From positions 1-24,720 of the forward strand of contig CAIWGR010000412.1 in the NCBI GenBank assembly GCA_903912275.1: a stretch of DNA of 24,720 nt, written 5' to 3'. The stretch comes from an uncultured delta proteobacterium. GTDB lineage: Bacteria > Myxococcota_A > Bradymonadia > REDH01. Below are positions 14,887 through 22,855 of the stretch, in pieces. How positions within the stretch are numbered: position 1 is the stretch's first letter; every line of letters begins with the position of its first letter. Position numbers and translations under genes: made by a program. Below the pieces are notes generated by a model. It was not told the DNA's origin, made no database searches, and saw only the letters and a list, made by a program, of their open reading frames with translations.

Positions 14887-15173
14887 GGACAACTCCTGTC
14901 TCGAGGCGGGCGATGGTCGCCGTGTGGTGAGGTAGCGACAGGGTGAGCGGCGGGGTTATTCAGCAGAATTTTGCAGGCAGGATGGGTCGCGCGGGGGCGT
15001 GTGGGGGCGCGTGAGCAGCGGGCTCGACGAACGAAGTTTGGTTGACAGCGGGCAGCGGAGGGGGAACAAGGCGGCTCGCCTCCAGGTGCATGCCGTGCGT
15101 GGATCTGAGCGCCTTCCACCTGCCCCGAGTCTCCGTGTCGAACCTGCCTTTCCGTCCTCGCAAAGAGGGTACC
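14887..15173. other. Intergenic region between divergent vWA and rRNA methyltransferase genes
   Basis: These 287 bases contain the vWA ribosome-binding site at the left and a candidate plus-strand promoter at 15042-15070. I could not identify a convincing promoter for the vWA operon. No RNA gene or small reading frame stands out. Confidence 0.4.
15042..15070 (+). promoter_or_regulatory. Candidate promoter for the rRNA methyltransferase-murD genes
   Basis: A perfect TTGACA (15042-15047) is followed after 17 bases by AACAAG (15065-15070), a poor -10. Transcription would begin near 15077, giving a leader of almost 100 bases before the GTG at 15174. The TTG of this -35 box also opens the longest reading frame, which argues against using it as a start codon. 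Confidence 0.4.
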
Positions 15174-16553
15174 GTGCGCCCCAACAAGCCCGTGGGTCGC
15201 AAGCTCGATTACCAGCCGGGTCTGGTGTCGACGAAGGCGCCGGAGATCCGCCCCTTCCACGCCAAAGCGCTGGTGGATCTGGTGGCAAAATCGATTCAGT
15301 CGCACGAGCCTGCAGACCGGTTGCTGGGCGACTTTTTTCGCGCCAACAAGGGGTGCGGATCGAGCGATCGGCGGCTCATCGCAGAGACGGTTTACGGCGT
15401 GCTCCGGCATGCGGGCCGGCTGAGTTCGGTGCTGTCGTGGCCGGTGCGCTGGGATGGGACAACGGCGGGTCTGGCGGAGCCGAAGACGCTGGTGTCGTGC
15501 TACCTGATCACGGTGCTGGGTGTGGAGCCGCGGGACATGATCGAGCCGCTTCCCTTTCTGTCGAAGGACCGGCTGAACGCCTCGCTGGGCGAGATGGCGA
15601 AGGTGCAGGAGCAGAGCGCGGAATGGCTGAGCGTGAGCAGCTCGCTGCCGCTCTGGCTGGCGATCCGCTGGGTTGCGGAGATGGGGTATGCGGAGGCGAA
15701 GGCGGTGGCAGATTCGCTGCTGGTTCCTGCGCCGCTGACCATCCGGACCAACACGCTCAAAGGCGATCGCAAGGCGCTGATGCAGTGGCTGGAGCTGGAG
15801 GGTCTTGCGCCCGAGCCCTGCCGGCTGAGCCCGGATGCGATCTCGCTCGAGCGGCGGCTCAACCTGTTCGAGATGAAGGCCTTTGCGGAGGGCTTCTTCG
15901 AGGTGCAGGATGAGGGGAGCCAGCTCATCGCGCAGATGGCGAAGCCGAAGCCCGGGCAGCTCGTTGTGGATGGCTGCGCAGGCGGTGGCGGAAAGACGCT
16001 GCAGATGGCCGCGATGATGGAGAACAAGGGCATGCTCTATGCGCTCGACACGCATGAGCGGCGGCTTGCGGATCTGCCCAAGCGGACGCGCCGCGCCGGC
16101 GTGCACAACGTGCGGACGCAGGCCATCGGGAGCAACCGGGGCCGCGAGGTGACGAAGCTGTTCGGCAAGGCCGATGTGGTGCTGGTGGATGCCCCCTGCA
16201 GCGGCTCGGGCGTGCTGCGCCGCAACCCCGACTCGCGTTGGAAGCTGGGCGAAGAGCGGGTGACCGAGCTGGTGGCGCTGCAGCGGTCGATCCTCGAGGG
16301 CTATGTGCCCATGCTCAAGGTTGGCGGACGGCTGATCTATGCGACCTGCTCGCTGCTGCAGGAGGAGAACGAGGAGCAGGTAGCATGGCTGCTTGCGGCC
16401 CATCCGAACCTGCAGCTGGTGAAGGCGTCGGAGCACTTTGCGCAGCATGGGCTGAAGGAGGCTGCGGCGGCAGTAGGCGACATGATGAATCTGCGTCCGC
16501 ACCGGCATGGGACCGACGGTTTCTTTGCGGCGATTGTTGAGAGAACGGCCTAG
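15174..16553 (+). CDS. RsmB/NOP-family rRNA (cytosine-C5) methyltransferase
   Basis: Members methylate a cytosine at C5 in rRNA (16S C967 for RsmB) using S-adenosylmethionine. The 459-residue protein has a NusB-like helical N-terminus (about 28-90, including FFRANKG and RRLIAETVYGVLRH). A Rossmann methyltransferase core follows, with FEVQDEGSQ (242-250), motif I CAGGGGKT (268-275), motif IV PCSGSG with Cys342, and motif VI ATCS with Cys392. The two cysteines are the general m5C pair. I chose the GTG at 15174, with GAGG five bases before it, because upstream codons to 15042 encode no family sequence and include the candidate promoter. The exact target nucleotide is not certain; RsmB is the best guess from the NusB-like part. 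murD begins nine bases later. Confidence 0.9.
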   Translation: MRPNKPVGRKLDYQPGLVSTKAPEIRPFHAKALVDLVAKSIQSHEPADRLLGDFFRANKGCGSSDRRLIAETVYGVLRHAGRLSSVLSWPVRWDGTTAGLAEPKTLVSCYLITVLGVEPRDMIEPLPFLSKDRLNASLGEMAKVQEQSAEWLSVSSSLPLWLAIRWVAEMGYAEAKAVADSLLVPAPLTIRTNTLKGDRKALMQWLELEGLAPEPCRLSPDAISLERRLNLFEMKAFAEGFFEVQDEGSQLIAQMAKPKPGQLVVDGCAGGGGKTLQMAAMMENKGMLYALDTHERRLADLPKRTRRAGVHNVRTQAIGSNRGREVTKLFGKADVVLVDAPCSGSGVLRRNPDSRWKLGEERVTELVALQRSILEGYVPMLKVGGRLIYATCSLLQEENEEQVAWLLAAHPNLQLVKASEHFAQHGLKEAAAAVGDMMNLRPHRHGTDGFFAAIVERTA

Positions 16554-16562
16554 AGGTTTGGC

Positions 16563-17984
16563 ATGACGCGAGCGCTTCGAGACCCCCTTTCTGCGCACCG
16601 GACGGTTGCGGTTTTTGGACTCGGCAGCGCCGGCGCAGCGGCGGTGAAGCTGCTGGTGGCGCTGGGCAAAGAGGTGGTGGCGAGCGATGCGAAGGCGCCT
16701 GCGAAACCCCACCCTGCGCTGCCCGGCGTTCGCTACAGCTATGGCGCAAACGAGCTGGGCGAGGCGACCGCGGTGGTGCTGTCGCCGGGCCTCAATCCGA
16801 GCTGGCCGGAGAACCGCGACAACCCGACGCTGCAGCCTGTGTGGGCCAAGTGGGCCGCGGGCGAGGTGGAGGTCTGGAGCGAGATTGAGCTGGCGGCGGC
16901 CTGCTTCGACGGCCCCGTGCTCTCCATCGGCGGCACCGACGGGAAGTCGACGACGGCGGCGCTCTGCGCCCATCTGCTCAAGGGTTGGGGCATCGACGCC
17001 TGCCTCGCTGGCAACTCCTGGCTGCCCTTCTCGCACTACCTGGCGGAGGGGCTTCGGCCCGAGGTGGCGGTGCTCGAGGTGAGCGCCTTTCAGCTCTGGC
17101 CCGGCCACCGCTTTCATGCGCCTGTTTCGATCCTGACCAACATCGCGCCTGACCATCTCGACCACTTCGAGAAGGAGCAGGACTACATCGATGCGAAGCG
17201 GGAGGTCTTTGCCCATCAGGGACCCGGCGACACGGCGGTGCTCTTTGCCGACGACGCCCGCCTGCAGGGCTGGCGGCCCGCGCTCCAGGCAGCCGGCGTG
17301 AAGGTGCTCGGCTATGGGCTCGATGGGGTTCCGGAGGGCTTTGATGGCGCGGGGCAGCTCTCGCCGGAGGGCCACTTTGCGGTGCAGGGCGTGGAGGCTT
17401 CGATGGGGCTTCCCGCGGTCGACGACCTGATGATTCTGGGGTCGCACAACCACAAGAATGTGCTGGCTGCGATGCTGGCCTGTGGAAGCCTTGCAATCGG
17501 TCGGGAGCGGGCGACGCCGGAGGCGACGCGGAGGGCGCTGCAGACCTTTGGCGGGTTGCCGCACCGGGTGGAGCTGATCCGGAAGCTGCGGGGCGTGCGC
17601 TATGTGAACGACTCGAAGGCGACCAATGTGCATGCCTCGGTGGCGGGGCTGCGGTCGCTTGCGGCGCGGCTGGTGGTGATCACGGGCGGCGTCGACAAGA
17701 ACCTGGAGCTCGACCCGATCCTGGTGGAGCTCGAGACACGGGCTCGGCATGTGGTGGTCATCGGCCAGATCGCCGACAGGTTTGTGGCAGAGGCGACGGG
17801 CCGGCTCGGGTCGATGGAGCGGGCTGTGACGATGGAAGAGGCGGTGGCGAAGGCTGCGGCCGCGGCGCAGGAGGGCGACGTGGTGCTGCTGTCGCCGGCC
17901 TGCTCGAGCTTCGACATGTTCCGCGGATTTGAGCACCGTGGCGATGTGTTTGCCGCGGCTGTGCGGGCGCTGCCCGAGGGCTGA
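16563..17984 (+). CDS. murD: UDP-N-acetylmuramoyl-L-alanine--D-glutamate ligase (MurD)
   Basis: MurD adds D-glutamate to UDP-MurNAc-L-Ala in the cytoplasm. The 473-residue protein has an N-terminal Rossmann-like domain (VFGLGSAG near 18-24) and the ATP loop GGTDGKST (123-130; Asp replaces the commoner Asn). LEVSAFQL (171-178), NIAPDHLDHF (193-202) and the Lys in DAKREVF (carbamylated in the family) follow. The C-terminal ligase domain contains VNDSKATN and ends with SPACSSFDMF, characteristic of MurD. GAGG lies six bases before the ATG at 16563. It is nine bases behind the rRNA methyltransferase gene, so the two are probably cotranscribed. Here murD stands apart from the division and cell-wall (dcw) cluster in which it is usually found. 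Confidence 0.95.
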   Translation: MTRALRDPLSAHRTVAVFGLGSAGAAAVKLLVALGKEVVASDAKAPAKPHPALPGVRYSYGANELGEATAVVLSPGLNPSWPENRDNPTLQPVWAKWAAGEVEVWSEIELAAACFDGPVLSIGGTDGKSTTAALCAHLLKGWGIDACLAGNSWLPFSHYLAEGLRPEVAVLEVSAFQLWPGHRFHAPVSILTNIAPDHLDHFEKEQDYIDAKREVFAHQGPGDTAVLFADDARLQGWRPALQAAGVKVLGYGLDGVPEGFDGAGQLSPEGHFAVQGVEASMGLPAVDDLMILGSHNHKNVLAAMLACGSLAIGRERATPEATRRALQTFGGLPHRVELIRKLRGVRYVNDSKATNVHASVAGLRSLAARLVVITGGVDKNLELDPILVELETRARHVVVIGQIADRFVAEATGRLGSMERAVTMEEAVAKAAAAAQEGDVVLLSPACSSFDMFRGFEHRGDVFAAAVRALPEG

Positions 17985-18034
17985 TGGCGGCGCTCCAAAG
18001 TGGCGCGCTGCAGCGGTCTGAGTAGGGTTGCGGC

Positions 18035-18952
18035 ATGGCTTCGATTCGCGAGAAACTCCAGCGTGTGCATGCACCGCGACCGACCGAGGCGCCGGCGGCT
18101 GCCGGGCCACGCGAGGAGGCTGCGGCACCGGCGGTTGTGAGGCCGGAGCCTGTGCGTGAAGCTGCGCCGCCGGTGCGTTCGCGGGCGGTTGCGCCGGCAG
18201 CGCGCTCGGCGCCGAAGGTGGCGCTGCCGCGGGCAGTGGAGCCTCCGCTCCCGGAGGAGCGGGGCGACCGGATCACGGAGCTTCGGTCGCGGCTGGATCG
18301 GGTCTTCAACCCGTCGATGAAGGCGGCGGCGAAGCGGGCCGAGGAGCGGGGCGAAGAGGTGCGCGGACTGCAGCCGCGTGAGGTTGTGGTGGTGCCGACG
18401 GATGAGCCTGTGATGCGGCCGCGCAAGCGAGCGGCAGACAGGGCGGCGGAGAAGCCAACAGAGCGTGCGCCAAAGCGGGCTGCAGCGAAGGTGGCGAAGC
18501 GGGAGCCGGCGGTGTCGCAGCCGTCGTGGACGGTGGCGGAGGAGCGGCCCGAGGCGCTTCCGCGGCGCACGCTGGTGCTGGAGCCGGCGGCGTTTGAGGC
18601 GCCGCCTCGGACGCCTGCGCGGCCCTCGTTGCCGGCGCTGCCGCTGCCTGTGGCGAGCGAGGGGGTCGCGACGGCCGACACGCGCCACCGGTGGCAGGGG
18701 CTGCGGAGCGAGGTGATGCAGGCGCGGGCCGCGAACGACGAGGCGCGGGCACTGTCGCTGCTGCGGGAGATGGCGGCGCTGCCCTCGACCGACGCATGGC
18801 CGCATGTGGAGCTGGCCCGCTACTACGAGGCGGTGGCGCACGACTACGAGCGGGCGCTGGCACACATCCGGATTGCCCTGGCGCGGGCCTCGTGGAATGG
18901 CGGCTACAAGAGCCAGCTGGCGCGGCTCGAGTCCAAGCTCCGTCGCGGCTGA
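18035..18952 (+). CDS. YprB-like protein lacking the exonuclease domain, with TPR-like C-terminus
   Basis: The 305-residue product starts MASIREKLQRV, with AGGG seven bases upstream of the ATG. Residues 12-75 are Pro/Ala/Arg-rich. A short helical segment (78-120) is followed by a basic Lys/Arg/Ala-rich linker (128-155) and more Pro-rich sequence. Residues 218-305 form a helical TPR-like end with HVELARYYEAVAHDYERAL and a closing RLESKL. From memory, both the first residues and this end resemble Bacillus YprB (an RNase H-like exonuclease with terminal TPRs). The catalytic DxETTGL-type motif between them is absent, replaced by low-complexity sequence. It lies 50 bases after murD and may be in that operon. 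The gene converges on the next one with a seven-base gap. Function unknown. Confidence 0.7.
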   Translation: MASIREKLQRVHAPRPTEAPAAAGPREEAAAPAVVRPEPVREAAPPVRSRAVAPAARSAPKVALPRAVEPPLPEERGDRITELRSRLDRVFNPSMKAAAKRAEERGEEVRGLQPREVVVVPTDEPVMRPRKRAADRAAEKPTERAPKRAAAKVAKREPAVSQPSWTVAEERPEALPRRTLVLEPAAFEAPPRTPARPSLPALPLPVASEGVATADTRHRWQGLRSEVMQARAANDEARALSLLREMAALPSTDAWPHVELARYYEAVAHDYERALAHIRIALARASWNGGYKSQLARLESKLRRG

Positions 18953-18959
18953 GCGGGCG

Positions 18960-20018
18960 CTACTCGGCGGTCATCGCAGCGGCGACATCGCTGAGCCAGA
19001 GGCCGCCGCCCTCGGAGCTGAACATGGCGCGGGAGAGGCTGTCGAGCTGCTCGCGGGTGAGCTCGACGGTGAGGTCGAGGAGGCCGGCCTCGACGAGCCA
19101 TTCGCGGAGCGTGACGCCGCGGAGGGTCTCGAGCTGGGCAGAGAGTTCGGCCTCGATGGCGGCCTGCACCCACTCGTGCTCCATGGCGCCGGCGGTGAGT
19201 GTGGGCGAGAGGGCGAAGAGGGTGGTGACGGGGAGCGCTTCGAGGTCTCCGAGGTGGTCTCGGAGCGGGTGTTTGAGCCAGGCGTCGACGAGGCGGTGGC
19301 GGACCTGGGTGAGGAGGCCGACCGATTCGCGCTCCTTGAGGCGGGCGGCGAGGCGCTGCTTCATGTCTTCGACGGCGGAGGAGGCGAAGTCGCGGGCGGC
19401 CGACTGGACGCGGGCCTCGACCTCGGCGCCGAGCCCACCGAGCAGCCCCTTGCCGGCCTCGACGAAGCGCTCAGCCCGCTTTTCGACCTGCTCCTTCATG
19501 CGGCTGGCGACGTCGCCGAAGAGGCCGCCGCGCGGGGCCGCACCGGCTGTGGCGGTGGGGTTGAGGAGCGGGAGCCGGCGGGCGAACTGCAGGAGGGTGT
19601 CTTGGAGGACGGGGGCGAGGAGGGTGCGGAGGAGGTGGCCGTCGATGGCCTCTTTGGCCCAGGCGGAGGCCGGGAACTTGAGGCTGCCGAGGTCGTCCTG
19701 GAGCTTGGCGACGAGGGCCTCACCGAGCCAGTCGTGGACGGTGGTGGGGTTCGAGGCGGCGCGGGCGGTGAGGCGGTGCCAGGCGGGCTCGGTGTGGCGG
19801 GTGCGGAGGCGCTCGAGGTTGTCGACGGTGGTTGCTTCGACGAGCCAGTCGGTGAGCTGCTCCGAGGTGGGGAGCAGGTCGAGGATGGGGCGGTCGAGTG
19901 TGGTGTCGAGCAGGAGTGTTACCCAGCCCTTCCGCAGGTCGCTCTCGGGTTTGGTGAGGGCCGTCTGGAGGCGGCCAGCTTCAGGCGAGAGCGAGTTGCG
20001 GGTTCGGCGGGTGGGCAT
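18960..20018 (-). CDS. Uncharacterised protein with long amphipathic helical segment
   Basis: I do not recognise this 352-residue family. The ATG at 20018 starts MPTRRTRNSL and lies two bases after the stop of the upstream lipoprotein gene; a longer frame to 20138 would run deep into that gene. There is no signal peptide, so it is probably cytoplasmic. The sequence is mostly helical. Residues 28-100 contain several Trp- and Leu-rich helices (DWLVEATTVDNLERL). Residues 164-231 are a long charged amphipathic stretch (VASRMKEQVEKRAERFVEAG, then DMKQRLAARLKERE), reminiscent of lipid-surface proteins such as phasins. That is only a compositional comparison. It is the third gene of the run headed by the FadL-like barrel. 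Confidence 0.75.
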   Translation of the reverse strand: MPTRRTRNSLSPEAGRLQTALTKPESDLRKGWVTLLLDTTLDRPILDLLPTSEQLTDWLVEATTVDNLERLRTRHTEPAWHRLTARAASNPTTVHDWLGEALVAKLQDDLGSLKFPASAWAKEAIDGHLLRTLLAPVLQDTLLQFARRLPLLNPTATAGAAPRGGLFGDVASRMKEQVEKRAERFVEAGKGLLGGLGAEVEARVQSAARDFASSAVEDMKQRLAARLKERESVGLLTQVRHRLVDAWLKHPLRDHLGDLEALPVTTLFALSPTLTAGAMEHEWVQAAIEAELSAQLETLRGVTLREWLVEAGLLDLTVELTREQLDSLSRAMFSSEGGGLWLSDVAAAMTAE

Positions 20019-20020
20019 GG

Positions 20021-21112
20021 TCACTGGGGCGTGCAGATATCGCGATGGGCTCGGGCGTAGACAGGATCGCAGCAAGGCGTGTTTACTGCAACATCGGGGT
20101 TGCAGCAGGCCTTGTCGGACTTGCGCGGATCGCAGCACTCGTTGTCGAGCGGGACGATGGAGAAGAGGTTGTCGGAGATGGTGAGCGCCTCCTCGCAGGT
20201 GATGTTGCCGTCGCCGTTGAGGTCGGCGTTGCGGGCTCCGCCCTGGCCGTCGATGCGGACCCGCTCCCAGCCGCTGCGGCCGGGGTTGGCGGTGAGCTCG
20301 TAGCCGGCCTTGCAGAGGATGGCGGTGGCGTCGACGACGAGCTGGCGGGTGGCAGAGATGGTGCGACCCTTCATGCGGTCGGAGGCGATCATGTTGCCCT
20401 GGTGGTAGCTGCTGGTGCGCTGGGCGAGGTAGGCGTCGCAGCCCGTGGAGAACTTGAGGGTGACGGCGGGGAAGCCGTCGCCGTCGGTGTCGGAGATGCG
20501 GGGGTCGGCGACGTCGGTGGGGAAGGGGTCGCGGAGCGGGTCGTCCATCTGCACGCCCCAGAGCTCAACGAGGGGGCCGGAGGCGTAGCCGTCGCCGATG
20601 CGGTTCAGGCGGGGGACGCGTGAGGTGCCGAAGAAGTCGGCGCTGCTGGTGCCGTCGAAGAGGCCCGTGGTGGTGAACCGGTGGGAGGTCTCGAGGATGG
20701 CGGGCGTGACATTGGGCTGCACGTTGTAGACGGGCGTGAGCGAGTTGGAGCAGCCCTCCCAATGCTCGGTCAGGACGCCGAAGCCGTCCTGCTCCGTCCG
20801 GACGATGTAGATCGTCTTGGAGTACTGCTCGGAGTAGTTGGTGAAGTAGACGCAGCTGGAGACCTGGCTCAGGTGGAGCCACGTGCCGTTGAGCGTCGAC
20901 TGGAACTCGGGCGTGAAGTCGGCCGAGCCCTCGGTGTCGGCGGTCGCATCGGCAGCGCCGGAGCCGGAGCCATCCGCGGAGGTGGCCGTATCTTCCGCGG
21001 TGCCCGTGTCTTCGCTCGCAGTCTGCGCGGTGAAGGGGGAGTTGGGGGCATCGGGCGCCTGGCTGCAGGCAGCGAGGAGGAGGAGCGAGAGGGCGAGCGT
21101 GCGGGTGTGCAT
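20021..21112 (-). CDS. Cys-rich lipoprotein with EF-hand-like calcium sites
   Basis: The 363-residue protein starts at ATG 21112, with AAGGAG six bases upstream that overlaps the stop of the FadL-like gene. The signal peptide ends in LAAC (Cys16), a good lipobox. Residues 33-64 are an Asp/Ser/Gly/Thr linker. The main domain (about 68-290) is unrecognised. DTDGDG (208-213) resembles a calcium loop, and residues 297-308 (DLNGDGNITCEE) form a complete 12-residue EF-hand loop followed by helix, like a half dockerin. The last 40 residues hold three CC pairs spaced evenly (CCDP, CCNP, CCDP) plus a final Cys, possibly a disulphide knot or metal site. I infer a surface or periplasmic location. Confidence 0.85.
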   Translation of the reverse strand: MHTRTLALSLLLLAACSQAPDAPNSPFTAQTASEDTGTAEDTATSADGSGSGAADATADTEGSADFTPEFQSTLNGTWLHLSQVSSCVYFTNYSEQYSKTIYIVRTEQDGFGVLTEHWEGCSNSLTPVYNVQPNVTPAILETSHRFTTTGLFDGTSSADFFGTSRVPRLNRIGDGYASGPLVELWGVQMDDPLRDPFPTDVADPRISDTDGDGFPAVTLKFSTGCDAYLAQRTSSYHQGNMIASDRMKGRTISATRQLVVDATAILCKAGYELTANPGRSGWERVRIDGQGGARNADLNGDGNITCEEALTISDNLFSIVPLDNECCDPRKSDKACCNPDVAVNTPCCDPVYARAHRDICTPQ

Positions 21113-21122
21113 GAGCGACTCC

Positions 21123-22661
21123 TTAAAAGTTCCAGGTGGCGTCGAGGCCGGCGGAGAGCGCCCAGCCGCCGCTCGACCAGCCGGGGAAGCCGGGGTTTCC
21201 GGTCTGCAGCCCTTCGGCGAAGGCGAGGGGCTCGTTGACACGGAGCACGTCGGCCTCGGAGACCTCGTCGCAGATGGTGTCGGTCACGGCAGAGGTGCAG
21301 CTGGGGTAGACATCGAGCTGCTTCTTCACGGTCTCGCGCGGGAGCAGGTTGAGGAGCTGGGTGTGCAGGTTGATGGTGATGTCGTTGGTGCCATACTTGA
21401 GGAGGCCACCGACACCTGCGGAGAGGAGGACCTTGTCGTTGTCGACGAAGTTGGAGCGGCCGGTCTGGTCGGGCACGGGCGTCGGGAGGAAGCCTGCGCC
21501 GAGGCGGACGAAGCGCTCGTTGCCGAGCGCATGTTCGACGCCGAGGCGGAGGTTGACGGTGTCGCTGAATCCGTGGTCGATGGTGCGCGCGGTGTCGAGG
21601 TCATCGGGGTTTTGGGAGACGCGGGCCTCGTTGTTGTGGTTGTCGCGGTAGGCGGACCACTGCTCGAAGGTTGCGTCGAGGCTGACGCTGGTCTCGCCGA
21701 AGCGGCCCATGAGTCCAGCTGCCGCCTCTGCGGGCTGATAGTTCATGACGATGTTGAGCTTCTGCTTTGCGGGGAAGCCGCCGCCGTCGGGGTCGGTGCC
21801 GCGGGGCTGCACGAGGGTGTCGCCGGCGAGCTCCATGTATTGCTCGCTGCGGTAGGCGAGGCCGGCACTGATCGGGCCCTCGTCCCAGGAGAGGCCGAAG
21901 TTGGGCCGGATGCGTGCAGGGATCGACATGCCCACATTGAGGTCGAGGTTGCCCGGATCGGTGACCGAGTTGAGGTAGCCCTCGTTGTTGAGCGTGGTGG
22001 CGGGCATGTAGCTTGCACCGAGGCCGATCGAGAGGCCCGAGAGGACCTGGTAGGCGGTGGCGAATTCGAGGGTGGCCTGCTCGGTGCGGGCCCCCATGAG
22101 GTCGAACTGGAGGCTGTTGGAGAAGTACTGCTCGCGCTCGTCGGCGAAGGTGGTCTTGCTGTCGACCGTGGAGATGACCGGGATGGCCGCGATGACGCCG
22201 ACGCGGAAGCGGTCGAAACCAAGGTCGGAGACGGCGCCGAGTGCGAAGTTGAAGCCGGTGCCGGGCTGCTCGGGGTCTTTGCGCTCGTTGAGGCGGAATT
22301 CGGACGGGATGACCGGCCAAGCCGAGGGGCGGCCGGCGCTGCCGAGGATGTCGTAACCGCTGGGCCGGTTGGCGAGGTTGATCTGGAGGTCATTGAAGGT
22401 GGCATAGCCGCCGATGAAGGCCGACGAGGGGCCTGTGGTGAGGCGGGCCGGGTTGTAGTGGACGGCAGAGGCGCCCGTAGCGGTCGCGGTACCGGCGCCG
22501 CCCATGGCGGTGGAGCGGGAGCCGAAGCCGTAGAGGGAGAAGGGGTGGGCCGAGGCGGCAGAGGCGGCCATCAGGGTTGCGGCCGCGACGGAGGCGGCGG
22601 CGATGGTTGCGCCGCGCGGGCGGCGGCAGGGCTGTGCAGAGGTTGTCTGAGCTGAAGGCAT
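21123..22661 (-). CDS. FadL/TodX-family outer-membrane transport protein
   Basis: FadL proteins are outer-membrane barrels that admit long-chain fatty acids and other hydrophobic compounds. The 512-residue protein has a signal peptide (residues 1-38, cleavage after ASA). It then has the family N-terminal hatch pattern SLYGFGSRSTAMGGAGTA and, further on, AVHYNPARL. The rest alternates short strands and loops and ends in an aromatic residue (ATWNF), as expected for BAM-inserted barrels. GGGAG lies seven bases before the ATG at 22661. The next gene, a lipoprotein, starts 11 bases after it with an overlapping Shine-Dalgarno. It is divergent from an acyl-CoA synthetase, which supports a role in fatty-acid import, though the substrate is not proven. 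Confidence 0.9.
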   Translation of the reverse strand: MPSAQTTSAQPCRRPRGATIAAASVAAATLMAASAASAHPFSLYGFGSRSTAMGGAGTATATGASAVHYNPARLTTGPSSAFIGGYATFNDLQINLANRPSGYDILGSAGRPSAWPVIPSEFRLNERKDPEQPGTGFNFALGAVSDLGFDRFRVGVIAAIPVISTVDSKTTFADEREQYFSNSLQFDLMGARTEQATLEFATAYQVLSGLSIGLGASYMPATTLNNEGYLNSVTDPGNLDLNVGMSIPARIRPNFGLSWDEGPISAGLAYRSEQYMELAGDTLVQPRGTDPDGGGFPAKQKLNIVMNYQPAEAAAGLMGRFGETSVSLDATFEQWSAYRDNHNNEARVSQNPDDLDTARTIDHGFSDTVNLRLGVEHALGNERFVRLGAGFLPTPVPDQTGRSNFVDNDKVLLSAGVGGLLKYGTNDITINLHTQLLNLLPRETVKKQLDVYPSCTSAVTDTICDEVSEADVLRVNEPLAFAEGLQTGNPGFPGWSSGGWALSAGLDATWNF

Positions 22662-22855
22662 CCCGAGGCTCCCGAGGCAGGTTTCATCGCAAGTGCGTGG
22701 GGATTACTACCGCGTCGGCGGAGGGGTCAAAGGAAGAGCGTTGCCTTCTTTTAACGCAATGTGTCAGGATCGGGCCGTTGACCTTTGCGGTGTGAGATTG
22801 CAGAGGTCGCCACCCCCGCAGGTGGCGGGTCTGAAGCAGCCATGAGAGCGCGACG
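22662..22855. other. Divergent control region between FadL-like and acyl-CoA synthetase genes
   Basis: These 194 bases separate the two divergent genes. They include an AT-richer spot at 22746-22765, a TTGACC hexamer at 22778-22783 without a clear -10, and a hairpin at 22808-22827. A shared regulator of both genes would bind here. Confidence 0.4.
22808..22827 (+). promoter_or_regulatory. Inverted repeat in the acyl-CoA synthetase leader
   Basis: CGCCACC and GGTGGCG are a perfect seven-base-pair inverted repeat around CCCGCA, 28 bases before the ATG. It could be an operator palindrome or an mRNA hairpin close to the ribosome-binding site. Confidence 0.4.

Noticed and set aside
15042..15173. 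N-terminal extension of the rRNA methyltransferase from TTG 15042
   Set aside because: The 44 extra residues match no family sequence, and the TTG belongs to a perfect -35 hexamer. GTG 15174 has a better ribosome-binding site.
14025..18128. A 1367-codon open frame on the minus strand
   Set aside because: It runs opposite the rRNA methyltransferase, murD and part of the YprB-like gene, which have clear family motifs. Its sequence is His/Arg/Pro-rich low complexity typical of antisense frames in GC-rich DNA.
17600..20184. Long overlapping frames on both strands around murD, the YprB-like gene and the 352-residue gene
   Set aside because: They are Arg/Ser/Pro-rich shadows of genes with sensible starts, spacing and composition.
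20883..22655. A 590-codon plus-strand open frame
   Set aside because: It is antisense to the FadL-like gene. Its Gly/Val/Glu-rich product has no recognisable domain, whereas the minus strand shows a signal peptide and family motifs.
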